Assembly: GCA_004352715.1 (NCBI GenBank)
Contig: SCFE01000116.1
Coordinates: 1,415,578-1,479,577, forward strand
DNA: 64,000 nucleotides
Reading direction: 5' to 3'
Source of the DNA: Hofstenia miamia
Lineage: Eukaryota > Xenacoelomorpha > Acoela
The position numbers and the translations under genes were made by a program. The notes under the pieces are model-generated. The model was not told the DNA's origin and did not search any database. It saw nothing but the letters and a program-made list of their open reading frames with translations. This document shows, in pieces, positions 34,344 to 45,000 of this stretch. Each line of letters starts with the position of its first letter. The stretch's first letter is position 1.

Positions 34344-37300
34344 GCTGCCAAAATAAACTAGAATTTTAACAACTCCAATTTATTGTAAAATCAATTACAA
34401 TCAAAATTTTACACTTAATTCATCCTAAGTGACTATTCTTGACAGTGTCTGTTTCAGCTAGCTAGAAAAATCAGTAAGGTAATTGCCCTAAACCTAAACT
34501 GTTAATCCCTGATCATATGAATTGAATACAGTTATAATATATGCTTGTGCTGTATGAATGATTAAATGCATCTGCTTAGATTTACATGTCATCCTCACAA
34601 TGGCATTGCTGGCTCAAAACAGCATCAGGCCAATGCAGAGCAGGTTATAATGGATTAATAGACTTCATTACATGTTAACATAATGTTTATTTAGAAGTTG
34701 ATAGATGAACAATGGACAATACAATGCTAATACATTTATGTTTTAATTAAACATGTACTTGAACTTTCATAATTAACATGAATGCATTCTTTTTGACTTG
34801 TGAAATTGACAATACAAGCTTCTTTCAATTTGCAAAATAATCACTATTAAATTATGTAACAGTAACATTAATTAAGTTGATGAAGCTTTCACTAACTGAA
34901 CAAAGTTTGAATTAAAGATAGACATAATCATGAAACAGGACATAAATCATGTTTGTCAAAGGAGATTAAAGTTTAACAATTAGTAAGCATAATGTAGCAT
35001 AATCCATCCAGGGTTTTCAAGTACTTGGAATATGAAGAGCTCAAACTTGAAAAAGCTCGCAAAACTTAATCAGAAAAGTTGGAAGAGAAATCCTCAAAAT
35101 TTGAACTTGAACTCAATTGAAAATCCACTCAAAAATGCAGTAAAAATGAAAATATTTTAAATTTCACTATTTTACCAATTGCAAATAACTATTTTTAGCT
35201 TAGAATTATTGCAAAATAAATGTTTTTTACCTTAAAAAACTCAAAATATAAAAATGCAAACTCAGACCAAATAACTCAAACTCAACTCAAAAACCCTGAG
35301 TCCATTAAATAAGCTTCTGAGAACTAATATCAAAGGAAGAAAGAAGAAAGAAGGAGATGATTAAAAATTATTTAGCAACTTAGATGATGAATTGTGCTAA
35401 CTAAGAATTATAAATTAAATACAAAATTGTGAAAGTAAGTGCTTGGAATAAATCAATTTGAATAAATGTTAAGGATGAAGTTGCTTTTTTTGGTATTTTT
35501 AACCAACTAGGCATAAATGTCAAGTTAATTCAAAAATTTAAATCAACAGGTACTATTTTGATTTAGGATATAAATAGGATTAAAACATTGGAACAATTGT
35601 TGAAGTATATTCTTCAGAAATCTTATTTTGCTTTATTATCTGGTTTGATTAATTATTACAAATATGAAGCTAAATGGTTCATGATGAGTAGTGGTCAGGA
35701 TCCCATGACAGTAACAATTCTAGGTTCTTTGCTCCTGATCATGAAATGGACTTAAGTTAAGTGTATGACTAGGAGTTTTTGATTACCCATTTAGCTGACT
35801 ATCAATTGAATTGAATAAATTTGATAAACAGCTAGTTAGCCAAGTATAAATTATATATTAACTTTTTCTAGATCCAAATTGTTGACTATAAAGTGGCAAA
35901 TAATGAGACTGTATGTTATATTAATTATCTTACATGTAGGTTAGGAAGCTGCTATTTATTTACTAAGTAATTTCAATGCCAATATATTTCCAGTAATGGA
36001 AACCTATTAATTAATCTAACTTGCTAATGAAGCAGCTAGTGTCATGTCAGGTTGTATGAATTTTATTCATTTAAATGAAAACACAACACCAAACATTACA
36101 ATAGGAGTTTAAGTTGAGTTTTGTCTATTCTTTAATAAGCACCATCATATGTTAGGGTACACATAATTAACTTCTTTGATATGAGTGCTGGAAATACTTC
36201 AGAGAACTTCAATTGTTGAATATATTGCTGACAAGGAGAGCAGCATTGGGCAGATGCCCAAGCATTAAGTCCTCTATTTTAGGCATATTGATTGATGTTG
36301 CTTTTGTCATAGTTACACTCCAAGTATTTCAAAACTTCATTAAAACTAAATTTTGAGCACTTATTTAAGACTAGTATACTGCTCTGAGCAGGCAAAACCC
36401 ACTATATGAAAAATTAGATTTTTTGTTAATTGACATCTGGATTATGTTTTCTCCTATGTTCAGATGATTTAGCTCTGAAGTAACTCAATTTAACAAAACT
36501 TTTTTTAAGTCTCCTATTGCTAGACAAGAAAGGTTTCTTGGCTATTTCCATTAACTGCAAACAATAGAGATATGGGGTTTTGCATGCTCAGGGCAGTATA
36601 CTTATAAAATAAATGCATCTTTTAAATTTATGGGTAAATTTTAATGCCTAATATAAGTGTTTTTCAAGAAATTTCTGCACATTCTGCATTTAAAAAGTCA
36701 GAAATGACTTCAAACCAACAAAGCCAGCAATGGATTTAGACAAAATGAGTAATTTTAGGAACTAGAAACAAATTTTTAAAAACTCTGTTAGCGATTATAT
36801 AAAATAGACATTCTAAAACATTTCAATATTTGGTGAAAATCCCTCATTCAAACCCTGTTTATAGTCATTTTTGGGGGAACATGAATAAGTCATACAGGAA
36901 TAAGTCATACAGGAATAAGTTCTACAGGAATAAGTCCTACAGCAATAAGTCCTACATTATTGAATCCTACACTATTACTATTAATGATTTTAATTCTCTG
37001 AAATTTATTCATTTTCTATTTGTTTGGATTTTTTGTAATAATTTATTGTTTTTTTGGAAATCAAATCAATTTTTCCATTGCCACTCTAAGTTTCTTTTGC
37101 ATTTTGCTAAATTTCTAAAATTCAAAAGAGAGTTGTCGTTTGGTAATTACACTAAATTTATAAACTACTTAGGAATTATACATTAATGTAATGAATGTTC
37201 AAGGTGAAATAATATATGAACAATGTAGTAGTGTCACGCCTATAACAAGTCATAGGTGAAATTAAATGTTCAAAAACTGTTCAATTTATGTAAATAGGGA

Positions 37301-39349
37301 CTCGACAGGAGTTGAACATTCATATTACTATAGGAGATGGTAGTGTTCCACACAACACGAATCCGCAAATATTTTAATTAACATTGATTTAGATATCCTT
37401 TGAATAGTTAAATTCTACTTAATTACGCAATCAGAAAGGAATAAACTATGTATAAATATTATATAAAGCAGTTGCAATAAAAGGAAAAATTCATGATTCA
37501 CTATAAACCTACAACCATCCATACATACTGCACAGCTGTGCTTACCAAGATACAAGTCAAATCATATTTAAGGGAACATTTCCACTACGAAAACATTTAA
37601 TAATTAATATTTGTTTAAAATAACAAAAAAGCAAATAAACAAACAAATTCAACTGAATCTGCACAGATTAGAGCTCGACCTGCACCTCTTTCTTATATAG
37701 ATCACGCCTTAAATAAATCTCATTATTTTTATTTATAAAAAATTCTCAAATATCTATAATTTTGATCCCAATCTGTGACAATCAATAATTTCGTATGACA
37801 TTTAAATTTTGTGCTTATTAATGAAGAACTTAATCATGTAGCTAATATTCACAGCCAATCATTTTGCAACTGAAATGTTCTTATAGAAATCATTTAGTAA
37901 TGGTGTTATATAAAAATTTTGAGCTTGAAAATTTATTGCAATAAACGGCGGTATTTAGTACCATCCATTCCGTTAATATACTTTAATTTTTATTGATTTT
38001 TGGAGTCAAATATAATTATTTTATTAATCAGCTTTATTTGTATACATTATAATTTTTTACTGTGTGCTACGAATTTTGTTAATTTTTCTGAGCTATCCTT
38101 CTATATCAATAAATTTTAAAATTTTTATGTATTTTGTCATTTTTTACAACTTAATAGGGTTTATTTTTTACGTCTACTTCTGCTTGGCACTATTCTTCAC
38201 CTTTCCCCAGAAATCTTGAATTACAAGTTTAAATGATTAGTTAATAAATTTGTACACTCGAATTTTTGCTGATTACACTATTGTAATGCATGGAAATTTT
38301 TTTGGATTATTGAAATTATCACGAAAATGGTAAATGGAGTCAACCATAGGGGTAGTGGCAGCTAAGAGGGAGGTGGCTACATTTGAATGATTTACGGCCA
38401 TAAACATGCTTATATATTTTTTGCAACCATCATCTTTATTTTAAAGTTTTATTACTTAATTGCTTGTGTTTCCTAACACCTAGTATTTTTGCTCAGCATT
38501 CTTTGTAGAAATATTACTGGTTGACTTTATTAATTCATTTTAGTCATTATGTAACATCTCAGATCTTCCATTAGAATTAAAAGTACCAATTGCATCTGCA
38601 CATTTTCTTAGATATTCAATAAATTTAAGGATAGCGTCGGGGTTGATTCAAGGCATGCAAGCAGCCAGAAACATATTTTGCGAATTTGAAATTTGATTTC
38701 TTCACTGCAATATCACTGATGCATAGATCATAATTGTGGTCTGAAAAGCTGTTAGCAATGAAATAATACAGCATATCTATTTGTTTCATTAAATCAATGT
38801 GATATTTATTTTTGGAACATTTAAACTATAACATTCATTTGATGAGTTAGCAATATAATTAATGATATCTTTCCCTAACTTTGAAATAGTTTAAATACGT
38901 TTCCAATGATATAAATATTTGAATTTTCTTATCTATAAATTGTAATATGAAATGTAATTTTGATGTTATATATTGAAACTTCAAATTCAATTTTACTTAT
39001 GAAACCAATATTTGTTGATTCTCTTGGGTGGAAGCCAAATTTCTTCAGTATTCGTTTTATTGTTTTTTTACCGTGTTGTTAGATAATTGTAGAATTATAC
39101 AATTTATATTATTCGTTTCGTTTGACCATGTTTGAGTTACACACTTTTTTAGTAGTAGTTTTAGTCGTTTCTCATAAATATCCTTGTTAACCTAACATTG
39201 AGTTGTCAATCAAACAGTGAATCACTAAAACCACTTCTCCAATATTCATGAATCACTAGTGAGCTGTCAAACAACAGATGACTCATTTGTGTAACCTCCA
39301 ATGTTTATGTTATACTACTGATACTTTTAATTCTACTGAAATTTCTTAA

Positions 39350-39683
39350 TGTCAGTTAGAATTAGGAAATGATAATTTTTATCCACAAGTAGAGTTGCAT
39401 CCAACTAGTGAGTTTCCAGGACAATATACAGAATTTGTACAATATAAAGATAGTGTTAATGACTTTTCAACAGGCACAATTATTAAGCCTTCTGATTTTA
39501 AGGAGAAATATGGAATAATTGTATTTGATTTATATAAACAAAAAGATAAATTTTGAAATGCTATCAATGAAATTAGATTTAGATATACTTTAGAAGGTGC
39601 TCCTGCAGATCCATTTAAATTCTATGCATTGATTATGTATAAACAAGACATATCTATGAATACAACATCAAATCCACTACTTT
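39350..39683 (+). pseudogene. Right-arm copy of the capsid C-terminal fragment
   Basis: Mirror image of 27795-28128 with the same internal stop, so the damage predates the palindrome or has been homogenised by conversion. Confidence 0.75.
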
Positions 39684-39901
39684 AACATTTTAAGGAAAAA
39701 TAATGTCTCCCTTACTGAAGTTTAATTTTGTCAAAAGCCAGAAAAATATTTTATTTTTTCTTTATATACAAGTGACAGAATATAAAAAGTATAACTGAAA
39801 ATTAACTAATGGTTAATTAAATAAATTTAAAAAAACTATTAAAACTCAAGTCCTATAACTTTAAGGGTTAGTAATACTAGTCAAGAAACTTCCCTTCCAT
39901 T

Positions 39902-40320
39902 TATTTTAATAGAAAAACAAACCATTTAGAAAAAGCTAAGAAAATAAATAAAGCTTGTGATATTAAAATTTCTACAACACAACCTAATGCAGTGAAAAAA
40001 ATGGTTGTGCTTTGGCCCCCTTACTTATGACAGTTGCTCCATTAATTGGAAAGTACGCAGTAGCAGCATTAGTTACTGGTGCAATGGGAGCCTTGGGAAG
40101 AAATTCAGTCAAATCTTTGGAAAGGGTTTAAAACAAGCAATTCCAGAAGAAGGTATGCAATTAAATACCCCTAATGGAAATGCGATGAAAATTGGACCTC
40201 CAGGTTCAAAAGGGAAAGTAATGCGATTAAATACACCTAATGGAAAGAGAATGCAGATAAAAAAACTATTCAGTTTAAATTTTGTTTCCCCCTTCAGTAA
40301 TACCTTTTCAAATTATAATA
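39902..40320 (+). pseudogene. Right-arm copy of the small Ala/Gly-rich virion-type protein
   Basis: Mirror image of 27158-27576 with identical frameshifts. Confidence 0.55.
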
Positions 40321-40359
40321 TTTTACAATTTATGAAGAATGTTAAAAACTTTAAGGGAA

Positions 40360-40477
40360 TCAATTTAGAAATACTTTGAAAAATTTGGATTTTGGATTTT
40401 ACGTTTGTAATTTAGACTATTCTTCAAATACTGACACACATTGGATAGCATTTTATTATTTTAAAGCATTTGGCTCT
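40360..40477 (+). pseudogene. Right-arm copy of the protease His half
   Basis: Mirror of 27001-27118. It ends at GTCAAT (40478-40483), the complement of the 6 bp target duplication, followed by the TIR end. The Cys half does not follow on this side within the window. Confidence 0.75.
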
Positions 40478-40483
40478 GTCAAT

Positions 40484-40758
40484 AGTAGTATTACTTCGAG
40501 TGAAGCCCTTCTCACTTTTTTCTGATTGGTCGAGAGGTGGAGTGAAGCCCTTCTCACTTTTTTCTGATTGGTCGAGAGGGTTGGTCTTTGACCTGAGACG
40601 TCGTGGATATTGGCGGGGGGTGTTTTGCTGACGTCATGCATGTACTTTTACTAGTTTTTGTGTTATTTATGTGGCCTAATTTAGTTTGCATTTTTTTACT
40701 TTCTTTTACTGACGTCATGCATGTACTTTTACTAGTTTTTGTGTTATTTATGTGGCCT
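40484..40758 (+). mobile_element. Second copy of the TIR-element end (CCAAT/CRE array)
   Basis: Starts AGTAGTATTACTTCGAG, with two 43 bp units and then about one and a half 81 bp units, and is truncated by a single N at 40759. It is the mirror of 26751-26994 as far as 40727. Confidence 0.85.
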
Positions 40759-40759
40759 N

Positions 40760-41571
40760 TGGCTACATTTGAATGATTTACGGCCATAAACATGCTTATA
40801 TATTTTTTGCAACCATCATCTTTATTTTAAAGTTTTATTACTTAATTGCTTGTGTTTCCTAACACCTAGTATTTTTGCTCAGCATTCTTTGTAGAAATAT
40901 TACTGGTTGACTTTATTAATTCATTTTAGTCATTATGTAACATCTCAGATCTTCCATTAGAATTAAAAGTACCAATTGCATCTGCACATTTTCTTAGATA
41001 TTCAATAAATTTAAGGATAGCGTCGGGGTTGATTCAAGGCATGCAAGCAGCCAGAAACATATTTTGCGAATTTGAAATTTGATTTCTTCACTGCAATATC
41101 ACTGATGCATAGATCATAATTGTGGTCTGAAAAGCTGTTAGCAATGAAATAATACAGCATATCTATTTGTTTCATTAAATCAATGTGATATTTATTTTTG
41201 GAACATTTAAACTATAACATTCATTTGATGAGTTAGCAATATAATTAATGATATCTTTCCCTAACTTTGAAATAGTTTAAATACGTTTCCAATGATATAA
41301 ATATTTGAATTTTCTTATCTATAAATTGTAATATGAAATGTAATTTTGATGTTATATATTGAAACTTCAAATTCAATTTTACTTATGAAACCAATATTTG
41401 TCGATTCTCTTGGGTGGAAGCCAAATTTCTTCAGTATTCGTTTTATTGTTTTTTTACCGTGTTGTTAGATAATTGTAGAATTATACAATTTATATTATTC
41501 GTTTCGTTTGACCATGTTTGAGTTACACACTTTTTTAGTAGTAGTTTTAGTCGTTTCTCATAAATATCCTT
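40760..41571 (+). repeat. Partial direct copy of the inner element end
   Basis: 812 bp matching 38374-39185 in the same orientation. I saw one difference (C for T near 41402). It begins right after the single N and stops at 41571, where the sequence becomes unrelated. Confidence 0.92.
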
Positions 41572-42088
41572 TGTTTCGTAAGCTTCGAACATTTATGAAA
41601 ATGTAAAAAATCATTATTGACTGTTGTGAGTTAATTTATAAATGTACAATGTTTGTTATTCAATTTAATATTTATTTCTTTGTGTTTTCTCCTTTTATAG
41701 CATTTCAATGAGGTTTGTGGGGATGTAATAGCCCCCTAGCATCATAAATCTAATTTTGTTAAATTGGATTTTAATGACTCTAGAAAAAGAGTTAATTTTC
41801 TGTAGTTGAAAATGCATGTTTTTTGTTCTACTGATGAAATGTGAGATGGACTAAATTTCTGAGGATAATTTTTCATTAGTTCATAACGATTCTTTTAAAA
41901 CTTTCGCTGTTGATATCATTTATTCCAGTACTACGTATAACATAACAAATGGTTTTATCTTTATAATCAACGATTTTAATATTTTCGAATGTATTGTAAC
42001 AATAACTATGCAAACGACGGTCTAGGTTAGGCTTATTTCATTTTTCATTTTTTCAATCTAAGATAAGTTTTCTTTTTAGTCAGTATTT
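41572..42088. promoter_or_regulatory. Upstream region of SIRT6
   Basis: 0.5 kb between the element copy and the SIRT6 start codon. A pyrimidine-rich stretch ending TTTTTAG at 42079 lies nine bases before the ATG and could be an acceptor, which would put a non-coding first exon further upstream. Confidence 0.45.
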
Positions 42089-45000
42089 ATGTCAAGCAAC
42101 TACGCAAAAGGTTTGTCACCCTATGAACATAAAGGAGTTTGTGGAAAACAAGAGGTTTGCTTTTTGTCAATAGTTTATAATTTACCAATATTGACATTGA
42201 TAAGTTATGTAAATTTAATTGTTACATCAAAATTTAGAATTTCAATAAGTGCAGACTTGTTTTCGCCCATATATTTAAAGTTTATGACAATATGGCACAC
42301 CTCAGCATCCCCTGGGGAAATCATTCAGTTTTAGGCTCTGTTCCCATTAGAGGTGAGTCAACCCGCTTGAAGAAATCTGTGTTCCCATTTAATTTTTCGT
42401 CCCGCTTTGAGTGGCAGTGGGGCGACTCACCTCTAGTAGGAACACGTTCGCACCGCTTAGAAAAATCAAATGGGAACACTTTTGCCCCACTATAGCTCTC
42501 GATGTACAAAGAACAATTCGTCCCATATTTTTTAGAATTTGCAACAACTAGTATTTTGTCACTATGTCTCAGGTGCTTGCTTACCAATCAAATATTTATC
42601 AAAATCCGTTCATTAATTTAGGTAGTTTATACAAGTGATTTTGAGGTAATTGTGCAATTTGAAAGGTAAATCTACTTCATTTGGCAGCCAATAGGCAACT
42701 ATTTGTGAAAGAATTTAAATAATTCTATAATTTTTAATGTGCATAACGATTAGAGATGAACGCGGTACAGGTTTTGTAAAATTATTTCCAACGCAGAGAA
42801 AAATCTTCACCGCAATCTCCGGTTTTTTTTACCGCAAATCAAATGCAATAAATGAAATTTTACGGCGGTATACCGCAACAATGTCGATTTTTATTGTCGT
42901 AGGAAAAGATAGATACTTTTGAATTATTTTTTTAGGGTTGTGGGTCATTCGTAGAAAAGCTTAAAGACAATTTATTAGGTATTTTGTTATTTCGTTCAAT
43001 TTTATTAGGGTAGTATTAAATTTTCAATGAAATATGTGAAAATTAATTTCAATATTTTGTATAAGAAGTCTCAGTTTTGCTTCAGAAACAGTTTTTCGAG
43101 AAATAATTAGATATTTTAATTCTTAAAAACAGATTATATGTATAACTTTAACTATAACTTATTACTATAACGAAACTAAAATTTCTAAGGCAGTTTACAA
43201 ATTATTAAAAAGAATTTCACCCCGCTTTTAAAATTCAAATGAGAACGCGTTCGCCCCGCTATAATTCAACTCGGTTGTGTGTTCCCATTTAAATTTTTGC
43301 AGCGGTATAACTTTCGCCCAGCTTTAAAGAACAGAGTGGAATGGCAGCAGAACGAACGTGTTCCCATTAGATGTGATCCGCCCCGCCGCCACTCAAAGCG
43401 GGTGAAAAATTAAATGCGAACAAGGCCTTAATCTTCATGAGCCTTGTCAATTTGGATCAAGTTAATGCAGTTAGATTTTTAATTAAATTTTTTTGAGACA
43501 GAGCTGNNNNNNNNNNNNNNNNNNNNNGCAGAACGAACGTGTTCCCATTAGATGTGATCCGCCCCGCCGCCACTCAAAGCGGGTGAAAAATTAAATGCGA
43601 ACAAGGCCTTAATCTTCATGAGCCTTGTCAATTTGGATCAAGTTAATGCAGTTAGATTTTTAATTAAATTTTTTTGAGACAGAGCTGTAGTTGTCAAATC
43701 TGAATTAAATTCTTTCGTCTCATGCAGCCCGGTTATTAGAGCATAAATAACTTACTTAAATTTTAATATTTTACACTTAATTTACATGCATGTGATAATT
43801 ATTGACAACTTATTAATTGCATCATAGAAATTAATATATTTCATAATCCAATTTCAAGTTAACATATTTGAACTTCAAAATTCTCGTATTTGAATCCTCA
43901 CATCTACTTGAGACAATCTGTTCACAAAACAGTCTTTAATTAAGTTTAACTATTTTAAAAATGTGGTTTCAGATCAGCATCTTTGTTTACAGAAAATAAT
44001 AATGTATGTTTAGAAATTTCATATAGTACAAATAAAACATCTACAGAAATGAAGTGAGAACATTTAGAGAAAATATTCTACTTGAGATTGAGTTGAAGCA
44101 GAAATTCAATAATTTCATTTTTAAAAGTTTAGGAGAGAGCCCAAGGCTACCTAAATAATTATTTAGGTAGCCTTGGGAGAGCCATAGATTGAAATCAAAT
44201 TTAGTAACTTAATTTGTGAGAGGAAATTCCACTTTGCTTAATGAACGAGAGGTAAAATTTCTGAAAAAGACACAAGGTCATAGGGATCGATGTCATCGAA
44301 ACCGAGGAGTTTAAGAACTAAATCGACACATTTGAGATAAATGGAGATATGTAAAATATTTCTTTTGATGAGAAGAGAGAGGTAAGATTTGTGTAAGTGA
44401 TAAAATCAACGTCCACCTGGTGATACTAGATTTTGTTTTTCATGTCGAGATTTCATCTTAAATTTTGTTTAACTCTTTCAGGAGAAGAAAACCTCTAGAA
44501 CAAAACCTTAGTTATCGAATAATTGACATCGATACCTTTCCATGAATAATTCACTTGTAGTTTCCAAAATATTTAGTTAACAAATGTCAACCATATCTTC
44601 TCATTGGGTGATAAAAGGTTTGGCATATTTTCTGAGCTTCTGATCACGTTCAATATTTTCAATGTATTCTTGAAAATGTATGGATAGCTATTTTTGGGAG
44701 TGCTGAATTTTTTTATTTGTTTTCTTAGTTTCAACATATAATATGCTGAATACACGTCAATGATCTGCACATACTTTCAACATCAACCATTAAGAAAACA
44801 ATATCATATGCCTCCTTTATCGGATTAAAAATTTCGATTAGTGGTTTTTATAGAAGAGCTCAGATGTAATTTGTTTGCATATATTGTTTGCTTGGAATGA
44901 TTATTTACGGATAAATTTTTTTGGATTAACAATATTAGTTGTTTATGTATGTTCAACTAATTCTGCCCACATGTATTTAATGCATTCTACTTGTGTATTT

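Larger units (their letters stand above)
30687..36791. other. CpG-free block in the core of the palindrome
   Basis: Over 6105 bp I find only three CpG dinucleotides (32419, 33994 and 35058, the first and last being mirror copies). The neighbouring 2.4 kb at 28.3-30.7 kb has about 28. TG and CA are common. No coding frame of note. See the findings. Confidence 0.85.
28293..39185. mobile_element. Inner foldback element of about 10.9 kb
   Basis: The boundary is defined by a third partial copy (40760-41571) that matches 38374-39185 and then diverges exactly after 39185. The mirror position is 28293. The terminal sequence reading inward starts AAGGATATTTATGAGAAACG. Within it the inverted arms are 28293-33134 and 34344-39185. 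I see no convincing gene. Short frames such as KRILKKFGFHPRESTNI near 28430 hint at a decayed coding region without a family match. The element lies just inside the capsid remnant on both sides. Confidence 0.55.
26751..40727. repeat. Giant near-perfect inverted repeat (6.4 kb arms, 1.2 kb spacer)
   Basis: Left arm 26751-33134 and right arm 34344-40727 are reverse complements: every paired position sums to 67478 along the whole length. I found only a few differences: one base near 30150/37321, one near 33041/34448, and two compensating 2 bp indels near 32514 and 32528 (left arm). The spacer 33135-34343 is single copy. The arms carry, from outside in, a TIR-element end, Polinton late-gene remnants, and then an inner element. 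The left arm is cut by a gap at 26750. The right arm runs on to a single N at 40759. Confidence 0.95.

Noticed and set aside
30687-36791. Contamination as the explanation of the CpG-poor block
   Set aside because: It is continuous with arm sequence of ordinary CpG content on both sides without N joins, so simple contamination is unlikely, though not excluded without read evidence.
42321-42587. Opposed ORFs of 67-88 residues at 42292-42587
   Set aside because: They are overlapping readings of the inverted-repeat modules of a MITE-like element, with no protein resemblance.
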